DNA of 64,000 nt from Pseudomonas sp. ML96 (GTDB taxonomy: Bacteria; Pseudomonadota; Gammaproteobacteria; Pseudomonadales; Pseudomonadaceae). The stretch is from assembly GCF_000761545.1 (NCBI RefSeq), contig NZ_JPMY01000003.1, positions 1 through 64,000 of the forward strand, given 5' to 3'. The notes under the pieces were generated by a model. That model was given only the letters and a program-made list of their open reading frames with translations, searched no databases and had not been told where the DNA came from. This document shows positions 28,791 through 35,873 of the stretch, piece after piece. The position numbers and the translations under genes were made by a program. The number at the start of each line of letters is the position of its first letter. The stretch's first letter is position 1.

Positions 28791-30543
28791 CGCGTTGCTC
28801 CTCCGTCAGGCGGCGTACGTGGTGCAGAACCTGTTCAGCGTAGTCGGGGTGAGATTTGTGCAGGATCGCCCGGCACTGCCGGCCCAGGCGCTCCAGGGCC
28901 GCGTCGTCGAGCGGCTTGGCGGTGTTGATCAGCACCCGCGCGTGCATGCTCCAGTCCATGCTCTCGAGCAGGTCCTCGCCGGCGATGTCCGGCAGGTCGA
29001 GGTCGAGGAAGATGATGTCCGGGCGCACCGCGTGCAGCTTGTCGATGCTCGACGCCGCGGTGACGGCCTCGGTAATGACCGGGTGATAGGGCTGCAGCAG
29101 GCGTGACAGCAGGTAGCGGTCGGCTTCGCTGTCGTCGATCAGCAGCACGTTGATGCCGCTGAGGTCGAGCTCCTGCTGCTCTGCACTGGCGCTGCCGTGG
29201 CGGCGATCGACGCGCAGGAGGAAGCGGCTGCCCTTGCCCACGTCGCTGTGCAGGGTGATGTCGCCGTGCAGCAGGCTGGCCAGGCGCTTGGCCAGCGGCA
29301 GGCCCAGGCCGGTGCCCTGCACCTGTTGCTGCTCGGGATTGCGCACGCGCAGGAACTCCTCGAACACCTTGTCGTGGTTCTCCGGGGCGATGCCGACACC
29401 AGTGTCCTCGACCAGGAACTCGATGCTGTGCTCGTCCGGCAGGTAGGTGCGCACGCAGACCTTGCCACTGGGGGTGTACTTGAAGGCGTTGCCGATCAGG
29501 TTGCGCATGATCTGGAACAGGCGGTGGCGGTCGGTTTCCAGCTCCACCTCCTGGTCGGCGCCGACGATCTCCCAGTCCAGCTGCGGGAAGCGCTGGGACA
29601 GGGCGCCGACGAACTGGCGCAGCTGCTCGATGAAGTCGGCGAGGGTGAAGCGCACCGCGACGATCTCGACACGCCCGGAATGGGCCTCGGAGATGTCGAG
29701 CAGCTCGTTGACCAGCTCCGACAGCTCGGCGGCGGCGTCGCTGATGAACGACACCTGCTTGTGCTGCTCGGGATTGAGCTGGCCGTCGCTGCCCTTGAGT
29801 AGCAGCTTGCTGATGTTCTCGACGATATTGATCGGCGTGCGGATCTCGTGGGTCATGTTGGCGAAGAAGCGGCTTTTCGACTCGCTGGCCTGGCGCACTT
29901 CCTCGGTAGCCTTCTCCAGCTCGGAGTACAGCGCCACCACGCCCTTGTTGGTGTTCTCCAGCTCCTGGTTGGTGGCCTCCAGCTCGACCTGCTTGTTCTG
30001 CAGCTCGGCGGCGGTCAGCAGCAGCTCGGTGCCGCGAACCCGCAGCTCGATGAAGGGGTCGGCCGCGCCTTCGCCCTGCAGCTGGTCGCGGATGGCGTTG
30101 ATCTGCTTGGGCTGGGGGAACGGGCGGGGCGGGTAGATCACTTTGCGTGCGCGGATGCGCGTGCCCTTGGCCGAGGTACGGATATCGAAGTCGTCCATCA
30201 GCTGCTGCGCGCCGAGCAGGCCGACGCCCATGCCAGTCGGCGAGATGTAGCTGCCGTCCATGATCTGGTCGATGGCGGCGATGCCAGGGCCGCTGTCAAT
30301 GGCCTCGAAGCTCAGGCCACAGAGTTGTCCGGCTGCATTGTGGGCCAGGTCGAAATGGAAGGCGCCTTCGCCGGCGTACTGGTAGACGTTGCGGGCCAGC
30401 TCCGAGACGGCGGTGGCGAAGCGAATCTGCTCCAGCTGGGACAGCTCGAGCCAGCCGGCGATGCGCTTGGCGCTCTGCCGGCAGGTGACCACATCGGTTT
30501 CTGCATTGATGTGGATGGTGGCTATACGTCGAGCGCTATGCAT
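28780..30543 (-). CDS. RsbT/RsbW-like ATPase fused to histidine kinase and receiver
   Basis: Residues 1-135 are a serine/threonine-type GHKL ATPase: N-box VSELARNVYQYA, then DSGPGI and a GMGVGLLGA lid. Residues 160-220 form a coiled coil. HisKA has H232 (MTHEIRTPINIV), HATPase has NLIGNAFKYT and DTGVGIAP, and the receiver has D514 (IIFLDLDLPD). The ATG overlaps the preceding gene's stop by 8 nt. Joining a partner-switching ATPase to a phosphorelay suggests that it converts the upstream RsbR/S/T signal into histidine phosphorylation; that is inference. Confidence 0.88.
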   Translation of the reverse strand: MHSARRIATIHINAETDVVTCRQSAKRIAGWLELSQLEQIRFATAVSELARNVYQYAGEGAFHFDLAHNAAGQLCGLSFEAIDSGPGIAAIDQIMDGSYISPTGMGVGLLGAQQLMDDFDIRTSAKGTRIRARKVIYPPRPFPQPKQINAIRDQLQGEGAADPFIELRVRGTELLLTAAELQNKQVELEATNQELENTNKGVVALYSELEKATEEVRQASESKSRFFANMTHEIRTPINIVENISKLLLKGSDGQLNPEQHKQVSFISDAAAELSELVNELLDISEAHSGRVEIVAVRFTLADFIEQLRQFVGALSQRFPQLDWEIVGADQEVELETDRHRLFQIMRNLIGNAFKYTPSGKVCVRTYLPDEHSIEFLVEDTGVGIAPENHDKVFEEFLRVRNPEQQQVQGTGLGLPLAKRLASLLHGDITLHSDVGKGSRFLLRVDRRHGSASAEQQELDLSGINVLLIDDSEADRYLLSRLLQPYHPVITEAVTAASSIDKLHAVRPDIIFLDLDLPDIAGEDLLESMDWSMHARVLINTAKPLDDAALERLGRQCRAILHKSHPDYAEQVLHHVRRLTEEQRDAH

Positions 30544-31513
30544 GTTTCATCACTACCACCGTCGCGTCATCGTTGTGGCGCCTGAAATCGCGGTGAATCA
30601 CCGCTGCGATCACCGCCGGGTGCCGCACGGCCAGGCCCGGATAGGCAGCCAGGTCGTAACGGGTACTGATGCCGTCTGAGGCCAGGATCATCGTCGTGCT
30701 CGGCGTCCACGGATAGCTGAAGCTCTGGATACGGCCGATGCGGTAACCCACCGTGCCGTTGCCGGACACCATGCTGCGGCTGCGGCCGTCGTGCAGCACG
30801 CCGGCGACATTGCCCATGCCGCAGAAACGCACTTGCGCCTGCTCCGGCAACACCTCTGCCAGCGCTACGGCGCCACCACGGGTCGACATCAATGCCCGGT
30901 GCAGGCGTTCGAGCAGGTTTTCCAGCGGCAGGTTCAGGTCATATTCGAGAAACAGCTCGCGCGCCTTGCTGCTGGCAGCGTGCGCCGCATGGCCATGGCC
31001 CAGGCCATCGCAGACCAGCATGCGGTGACCATTGATCGCCCAGGCGTCGCCGGTGAGTTCTTCGCCGGGGTAGGGCGTGCAGATGCCGGCAGCGACCAGC
31101 GGCCCGGACTGCGCTGGCTGCAGGCGGAACTGGGCGAACACCACCGTGCCCTGGCCGGCCTGCGAGTAGATGTCGAAATGGTCGGACAGGCGACTGATGG
31201 CGCCCAGGCCGGCGCCCATGGTGCCGGAGGTCGAGTAGCTGTCGGCCAGGCAGCGCGCCACATCGCTCATGCCTGGGCCGCGATCCACCGCCAGCAGTTC
31301 CAGGCGCTCGCTGTCCTGGTAGTAGAGAAGCTCGCCGCCCTTGGCATGCAGCACCAGGTTGCGCGCCATCTCCTGCACCACCACGGTGATGCGCCCGGTC
31401 AGCGACTCGTCCTTGCTCAACTGGCCGAGGTGGCGCATCACCAGACGGCGCACGGCATCGGCGTGTGCTTCGTGGGTGACGCTGTGGGCGAACTGCACGA
31501 CTTGCCCGATCAT
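30536..31513 (-). CDS. RsbT-like ATPase fused to SpoIIE/RsbX-type PP2C phosphatase
   Basis: A 325-residue protein. Residues 1-130 are a GHKL ATPase (VQEMARNLVLHA, DRGPGM, TMGAGLGAI). Residues about 140-325 are a PP2C phosphatase with acidic metal ligands in LTGDAWAI, VCDGLGHGHAA, ASDGIST and NDDATVVVMK. In stressosome operons the RsbX phosphatase resets phosphorylated RsbR and RsbS; this is the likely counterpart. Start at 31513 overlaps the RsbT stop as ATGA, which I prefer over an ATG four codons upstream. Confidence 0.9.
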   Translation of the reverse strand: MIGQVVQFAHSVTHEAHADAVRRLVMRHLGQLSKDESLTGRITVVVQEMARNLVLHAKGGELLYYQDSERLELLAVDRGPGMSDVARCLADSYSTSGTMGAGLGAISRLSDHFDIYSQAGQGTVVFAQFRLQPAQSGPLVAAGICTPYPGEELTGDAWAINGHRMLVCDGLGHGHAAHAASSKARELFLEYDLNLPLENLLERLHRALMSTRGGAVALAEVLPEQAQVRFCGMGNVAGVLHDGRSRSMVSGNGTVGYRIGRIQSFSYPWTPSTTMILASDGISTRYDLAAYPGLAVRHPAVIAAVIHRDFRRHNDDATVVVMKHA

Positions 31514-31908
31514 TTCCACTTCCACAGCTCCACGGTGGTGCCGGCGCCGACCTGGCTGCGCAGCACGAACTCATCCACCAGCCGGCGCGAGCCGCTGAGA
31601 CCCAGGCCCAGACCGCTACCCGAGGTATAACCGTCGACCAGCGCGCGCTCGATGTCGGCGATGCCCGGCCCCTGGTCGGAAATGACCAGGCGCAGTGCCG
31701 CTCGGCCAGCGCGGGTGGTCGCCTCGATCAGACATTCGCCGCCACCGCCGTAGATCAGTGCATTCCGCGCGATTTCACTGGCTGCCGTGACGATCTTGGT
31801 TTGCGAGACCAGGCCCAGACGGGCTTCTTCGGCGGCTTTGCGGACTTTCTGGCGGATGACGACGATGTCAGTTTCCTGTTTCAGCGGGAGCGTCTGTGTC
31901 GTCGTCAC
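31510..31908 (-). CDS. rsbT: RsbT-like serine/threonine kinase (switch protein)
   Basis: A 132-residue GHKL ATPase with N-box ASEIARNALIYG, DQGPGI and GLGLGLSGSRRL, the classic RsbT pattern. RsbT phosphorylates the STAS proteins of the stressosome and then leaves to activate a downstream partner. The start is GTG at 31908, with GGGAG at 7 nt, inside rsbS. The resulting 41-nt overlap is supported because the N-terminal segment before DIVVIRQ has the length normal for RsbT. ATP-binding residues look intact. Confidence 0.92.
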   Translation of the reverse strand: MTTTQTLPLKQETDIVVIRQKVRKAAEEARLGLVSQTKIVTAASEIARNALIYGGGGECLIEATTRAGRAALRLVISDQGPGIADIERALVDGYTSGSGLGLGLSGSRRLVDEFVLRSQVGAGTTVELWKWK

Positions 31909-32293
31909 TCTCTTGCTCCCCGGCGATATCGTCCTCGCTCACGCTGTTTTCCAGCCAGCGCATGCCCTTTTCGATGTTCAGTGCGGTGGCGATGCCATCC
32001 AGCGACAGCCCCAGCTCGACCAGGGTGATGGCCACCGCCGGCTGCATGCCGACGACTATCACCTTGGCGTCGAGAATCCGCGAGACATTGGCGATGTGCG
32101 ACAGCATGCGGCCAATGAAGGAATCGACGATCTCCAGCGAGGAAATGTCGATCAGCACGCCCTTGGCCCTGTGCCGCACGATCTGTTCGGTGAGGTCCTC
32201 CTGCAGGTCCATTGCCAGCTGGTCATGCATGTCGACCTGAATGCTCAGCAGCAGGTACTTGCCCATCTTGAGAATTGGAATGCGATCTACCAT
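31868..32293 (-). CDS. rsbS: RsbS-like STAS-domain protein
   Basis: A 141-residue single STAS protein. GVLIDISSLEIVDSFIGRML matches B. subtilis RsbS, and S58 aligns with its phosphorylated Ser59. The C-terminal 25 residues (SEDDIAGEQESDDDTDAPAE) are an acidic extension not needed for the fold, which is the part overlapping rsbT. RsbS forms the scaffold with RsbR and binds RsbT. It lies 10 nt after rsbR. Confidence 0.93.
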   Translation of the reverse strand: MVDRIPILKMGKYLLLSIQVDMHDQLAMDLQEDLTEQIVRHRAKGVLIDISSLEIVDSFIGRMLSHIANVSRILDAKVIVVGMQPAVAITLVELGLSLDGIATALNIEKGMRWLENSVSEDDIAGEQESDDDTDAPAETGN

Positions 32294-32303
32294 GGCGATC
32301 CCC

Positions 32304-33149
32304 TCAACGCGCCTTTTCGCTGCGAACCAGACGGATATCCAGCTCCTTGAGGGCCATCTTGAAAGCGTCGGCCAGGGAGGCTTTGGTCACCACGTCGCCC
32401 AGTTCCACGCCGAGATGGACGATGGTGGCGGCGATCTGCGGGCGAATGCCGCTGATGATGCACTTGGCACCCATCAGCTTGGCCGCGGTGATGGTCTTGA
32501 GCAGATGCTGGGCGACCATGGTGTCCACGGTCGGTACGCCGGTGATGTCGATGATGGCGATATCGGACTCCGTCTCGACGATCTTCTCCAGCAGAGCCTC
32601 CATGACGATCTGCGTGCGGTTGCTGTCCAGCGCGCCGATCAGCGGCACGGCCAGCACCTGGTCCCACAACTGCACTACCGGGGTGGAGAGCTCCAGCAGG
32701 CTTTCCTGCTGCTCGCGGATGACCATCTCGCGACCGGTTATGTAGTACTCGATGCTGAACAGGCCGAGCTTGTCGATCAGCTTGCTGAGCAGCCACACCA
32801 ACTCGATGGCGTTGCTGTCCTGCTGCTGGATCAGATCGAACAGCGGCTCCTTGAGCGAGAACACGAAGGTGGCCGTTTCCGAGGGCGAGAAGCCCTGGCG
32901 GGCCTGGGTCACCGAGAGCCGTTCGAGCTGTCCCTTGAGCGGCTTCCAGGCGGCGGAATCGATGTCGTCGGAGCCTTGGGCCAGGGCGATGGTCACCGCC
33001 TTGAGCAGCTCGCGGGAGTTGTCCTGCACCGTTCGGTCGTCGACCAGGTCCATGCGGATGCCGGCGGCGCGCTGGGCGGCCATCCATTTTTCCAGCAGGG
33101 GTTCTTCGTTCTGTTTGAGAAGCTCGGCAAGCTGTGAGACGGCGGACAT
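32304..33149 (-). CDS. rsbR: RsbR-like stressosome protein (RsbRD N-terminal domain + STAS)
   Basis: A 281-residue protein with a helical N-terminal sensory domain (about 1-150, RsbRD type rather than globin) and a C-terminal STAS domain. IDITGVPTVDTMVAQHLL and SGIRPQIAATIVHLGV contain T210 and T242, aligned with the B. subtilis RsbR phosphorylation sites Thr171 and Thr205. It has no membrane segment, so the sensed cue is cytoplasmic. The ribosome site GAAAGGA is 7 nt upstream. It is the first gene of the six-gene operon. Confidence 0.93.
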   Translation of the reverse strand: MSAVSQLAELLKQNEEPLLEKWMAAQRAAGIRMDLVDDRTVQDNSRELLKAVTIALAQGSDDIDSAAWKPLKGQLERLSVTQARQGFSPSETATFVFSLKEPLFDLIQQQDSNAIELVWLLSKLIDKLGLFSIEYYITGREMVIREQQESLLELSTPVVQLWDQVLAVPLIGALDSNRTQIVMEALLEKIVETESDIAIIDITGVPTVDTMVAQHLLKTITAAKLMGAKCIISGIRPQIAATIVHLGVELGDVVTKASLADAFKMALKELDIRLVRSEKAR

Positions 33150-33297
33150 CGCTGATTTCCTTTCATGCGTAGGGAAGGGGTGACACTAGCTCCTTGGCAG
33201 CAGTGTCGAATGACATGACGTATGCAATGGCAGTGCCGCGAGCGCTCAAACATAGCAGCGTAGCGCGGGGGCGCCGCGGACTTTTTGCCCATTCGGC

Positions 33298-33319
33298 AAA
33301 AAACCGCCATGCGGCGGTT
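33298..33319 (-). terminator. Rho-independent terminator of the 33352-33750 gene
   Basis: On the minus strand AACCGCC-GCAT-GGCGGTT is followed by six T residues. It lies about 33 nt past the stop of the gene and before the rsbR promoter region, so it separates the two units. Confidence 0.75.
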
Positions 33320-33351
33320 CTTTCAGCGGGGCGCTCTGGCGCGGGCACTGC

Positions 33352-33750
33352 CTAGAAAAAGCCCGGCTGGTGACGCTCGGCGATGTAATCCAGCGGCAGG
33401 GCTGCCGCCTTGATGAAGAAAGCTGCCAGCTCGGTTTCCACCAGGGTGTGGTTGATCGAGTCCAGCGGAGCCTGCAGGCGCTGCACATCGCGACCGTAGC
33501 TCTTCTCGTGCAGCACCAGGTGGCTGTCGGGCACCGAGGTAATGCGATAGCAGCAGGGCGTGCCATCGCTGGGGCGGCGCAGGGTCAGCTTGAGTTCGGC
33601 CTGAGTTTCGTTGCGCAGCTGCATGCTGGCTTGCAGGCCGTTGGCATGGGCGTAGTCGGCGGCTTCCTCGAAATGCTGCGCCACGCAATCCACCAGCGCA
33701 TGCAGCAGCTCCTCGCGAAATGCCGGCTCTATACGTGGTTGATTGATCAT
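33352..33750 (-). CDS. Hypothetical protein
   Basis: A 132-residue cytoplasmic protein (MINQPRIEPAFREELLHALV...), with an N-terminal helical part and a beta-rich middle (ELKLTLRRPSDGTPCCYRIT) that could bind a ligand. I do not recognise the family. Start at 33750 follows AAGGAG at 8 nt. It ends at a good terminator, so it is not co-transcribed with rsbR, but it shares the strand. The last residues are AERHQPGFF. Confidence 0.65.
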   Translation of the reverse strand: MINQPRIEPAFREELLHALVDCVAQHFEEAADYAHANGLQASMQLRNETQAELKLTLRRPSDGTPCCYRITSVPDSHLVLHEKSYGRDVQRLQAPLDSINHTLVETELAAFFIKAAALPLDYIAERHQPGFF

Positions 33751-33819
33751 TGCGCTGCTCCTTGGAAGTGGTGGATTTCCGCTTCGACCAGCCATGTGGT
33801 GCCGAGTGCCAAAGATTTT

Positions 33820-34059
33820 TCAGCGATGCGCGAAGTGCTGTGCGGCGCGCCAGGCGGGCGACAATATCGGCCGCTGCGGCTTGGGTCGGCGCGGTTTGCG
33901 CCGGGCTGTCACGGGCACTTCGCGGGGCCGGTTCGGCTCCTGGTAGGCATGGGCATCCAGGGCATGTCGACGCACCACGCGCAGCATGCCCCAGAGCATG
34001 GCCGCGGCTACCAGGAACCAGGATGAGATGGCGAGGAGGATGACGCTTTCGGCTTCCAT
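33820..34059 (-). CDS. Small single-pass membrane protein
   Basis: Seventy-nine residues: MEAESVILLAISSWFLVAAA forms one transmembrane helix, followed by a very basic, proline-rich cytoplasmic tail (NRPREVPVTARRKPRRPKPQ). The start overlaps the stop of the upstream Rossmann-fold gene as TGATG, so the two are coupled. No family recognised. The long frame upstream of this ATG belongs to the shadow of that gene. Confidence 0.65.
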   Translation of the reverse strand: MEAESVILLAISSWFLVAAAMLWGMLRVVRRHALDAHAYQEPNRPREVPVTARRKPRRPKPQRPILSPAWRAAQHFAHR

Positions 34060-34661
34060 CAGCCTTTCCCTCCGTGCAGGTCGATATGAATGAGTTGATG
34101 CCGGTGCAACTCCAGGCGCATCTCGTCGAGCAGGGCGGCGGCGAAGCGTTGCAGGGGCAGGGCGGTCGCGTCGGGCTGGCGGAAATCGTCGATCTCCAGC
34201 AGGCGTGGCGGCTGAACGGGCGCCTGCACCAGCGTCCAGCACAGCGGGCTGGCCAGCAGACGCGCTTCCAGAGTATGGACCGGGGCATTCGGCATGGGTT
34301 CAGCCTCCAGCCAGGCGAAGTCGTCGACGATCAGCAGGCGCTGCACGCCGGCGGTTTCCAGGCCGTCGAGCAGCGCAAGCAGGGCGTTGAAATGCTGGGA
34401 GAACTCCTCGGAGTCCTGCGTGCTGTCGAGCAGGGCAATCACCGCGTCCATACCCGCCACGCTCTGGCTTACACCAATCGGGTCGAACAGCTCGCCGCCC
34501 TTGGTACGCAGGCCCGGACGGGCGCGGATCGAATTGAGTTCGGTGAGCATTGCCGTGGCCTCGTACTGGCGGTGCAGCGCTTCGGCCAGCAGTGCATTGC
34601 CCAGGCTGCTGTGGGCGCCGTACAGGGCCAGCTTGCAGGTCGGCGTTTCCAGATTGTGCAT
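34059..34661 (-). CDS. NAD(P)-binding Rossmann-fold protein (atypical SDR/NmrA-like)
   Basis: A 200-residue protein with the glycine-rich start KLALYGAHSSLGNALLAEAL of atypical SDR or NmrA-like proteins, then AGMDAVIALLDST and RLLIVDDFAWLEAEP. The catalytic Tyr-x3-Lys is not visible, so it may be a redox sensor rather than an enzyme. It is short compared with NmrA-type proteins (about 280). It is coupled to the small membrane protein downstream and lies 3 nt from the next gene upstream. Confidence 0.7.
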   Translation of the reverse strand: MHNLETPTCKLALYGAHSSLGNALLAEALHRQYEATAMLTELNSIRARPGLRTKGGELFDPIGVSQSVAGMDAVIALLDSTQDSEEFSQHFNALLALLDGLETAGVQRLLIVDDFAWLEAEPMPNAPVHTLEARLLASPLCWTLVQAPVQPPRLLEIDDFRQPDATALPLQRFAAALLDEMRLELHRHQLIHIDLHGGKG

Positions 34662-34664
34662 GGT

Positions 34665-34886
34665 TCAGGGCTGCCGATAGTGGCCAGGCGAGAAGGCCGT
34701 TCGCTGTGGGTCGATACGGCTGATCTGCACATCGGTGATTAACCCGGGCAACGCGGTGGTGTGCAGAGACTGCAGGTGAGACAGCGCTTGCTCCGGGGTC
34801 AGCGACTCGGCATCGATATCCAGGGTGGTGGACTGCGGCTGGTTATCCAGGATGTAGCTGACCAGAAAGAGGTAATTCTTCGCCAT
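34665..34886 (-). CDS. Small hypothetical protein
   Basis: Seventy-three residues beginning MAKNYLFLVSYILDNQPQST, mainly beta followed by a helix (SLTPEQALSHLQSLHTT). Start at 34886 follows GGGAGC at 6 nt. It is the first gene of a three-gene set with the Rossmann protein and the membrane protein. No signal peptide or metal site is seen, and the family is unrecognised. Confidence 0.6.
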   Translation of the reverse strand: MAKNYLFLVSYILDNQPQSTTLDIDAESLTPEQALSHLQSLHTTALPGLITDVQISRIDPQRTAFSPGHYRQP

Positions 34887-35031
34887 TGCACTGCTCCCGC
34901 ATGGGCCAATGAGCAATGGACAGCCGCGCAGGCCGGGGTGATCCATGAATTTTTGGCTAAACCTTCGGCAAATCCGCAGGGTCGATTGTTATGACGGACA
35001 TCCGGCGGCCAATTGCCGCGAGGAGGCTGAA

Positions 35032-35175
35032 ATGACTCTTATGTGCCTGATTCGAGGTTGTATGTGGTCTGCCGGCACGCCGATGGAAGTAGGTGGTGAG
35101 GTGCTTGTATGCCAGTGCTGTAGCCGGTGCGGTTGTCATCGCTACGCGCCGGAGCTTACGGGCAGCAAGTCCTGA
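35032..35175 (+). CDS. Cys-rich small protein (second copy of the 15832 family)
   Basis: Forty-seven residues: MTLMCLIRGCMWSAGTPMEV followed by CQCCSRCGCHRY. It shares CLI-x-GC-x-W and CCSRCG with the protein at 15832-16017 and keeps the cysteine pattern expected for a metal site. The ribosome site is an ideal AGGAGG with 5 nt spacing. Because it is very short and isolated it would be missed by most gene finders. Function unknown. Confidence 0.75.
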   Translation: MTLMCLIRGCMWSAGTPMEVGGEVLVCQCCSRCGCHRYAPELTGSKS

Positions 35176-35200
35176 CCGAGCCGCGTCACGCGGCTTCTGC

Positions 35201-35579
35201 TCAGGCGGTGGTGCGCAGGGTGGCTTTGGCTGTAAGCGGGCTAGCGACGCCGTCCAGGTGCTTGAGCAGAACGCCGTCGTATAGCGGCCCTAGCGGATTC
35301 AGGATCAGCGCCTTGCGCCGCAGAACGCTGCGTCGGTCCAGGCCGTAGACGCGGTATAGCTGCGTTGTGAAGTGCATGAGCGCCATTCGGCATGCTCGTT
35401 CCGCCTCGCTGGGCGGCATGTCGATCTCTGGCGATGGGTAGTACACGGCCTGGGTCGTCCCGTTGATGACCACATTGACCAGCAGAATCCTGCGCTGGTG
35501 AAACAAGCACCTCTAGATAAATAACCTCTTCCTGCGCTGCGAGAGCAACCTCGTAGCGCTCGCGAATGAGCGAATTCAT
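35201..35579 (-). pseudogene. Small unknown gene, probably frameshifted
   Basis: Two overlapping frames share coding character. The upstream one opens at 35579 with MNSLIRERYEVALAAQEEVI and then turns into low-complexity sequence. The downstream one (35506 to 35201) continues with RRILLVNVVINGTTQAVYYP and a protein-like C-terminus to TLRTTA, but its only starts are a TTG and no good ribosome site. Joining them needs a single +1 shift near 35490-35515. It may be a recent frameshift, a sequencing error or a coupled pair. No family recognised. Confidence 0.45.
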
Positions 35580-35873
35580 CGATAAGCCTTTCTAAGCGCG
35601 AGTGCCCTTGGCCTGGGTTGCTCGGGTGGATTAACCACGTTCCTTAGTCAGGTCTTCAGCGGGAACGGCTCTGTTTGCCGTGCTGAACTATCTAGAGACT
35701 GGGCGGGGAGTGTGGGCGTGAATTGCCGATTGCCGGTTTGCCTTTTCAGGTTCTACGCCCCTCAAGCACAACCGTCTATGAATATTTAGGGAACTTTCTT
35801 GGTGTAGGCTCGGTATATCCCTGTTGGCTGCGGCTCGCAGTGTCTGGCTACAAGTCCCGATAGGAATGGGCAA
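35580..35873. other. Intergenic region before the hybrid kinase
   Basis: No convincing gene. The right half is AT-richer than its surroundings and should carry the promoter of the PAS-GAF kinase at 35874. GGGAACTT occurs near 35796, but no matching AlgU -10 follows at 15-17 nt, so I do not call a promoter. Confidence 0.4.

Noticed and set aside
35796..35825. AlgU-like promoter before the hybrid kinase
   Set aside because: GAACTT is present but no TCnnA occurs 15-17 bases later.
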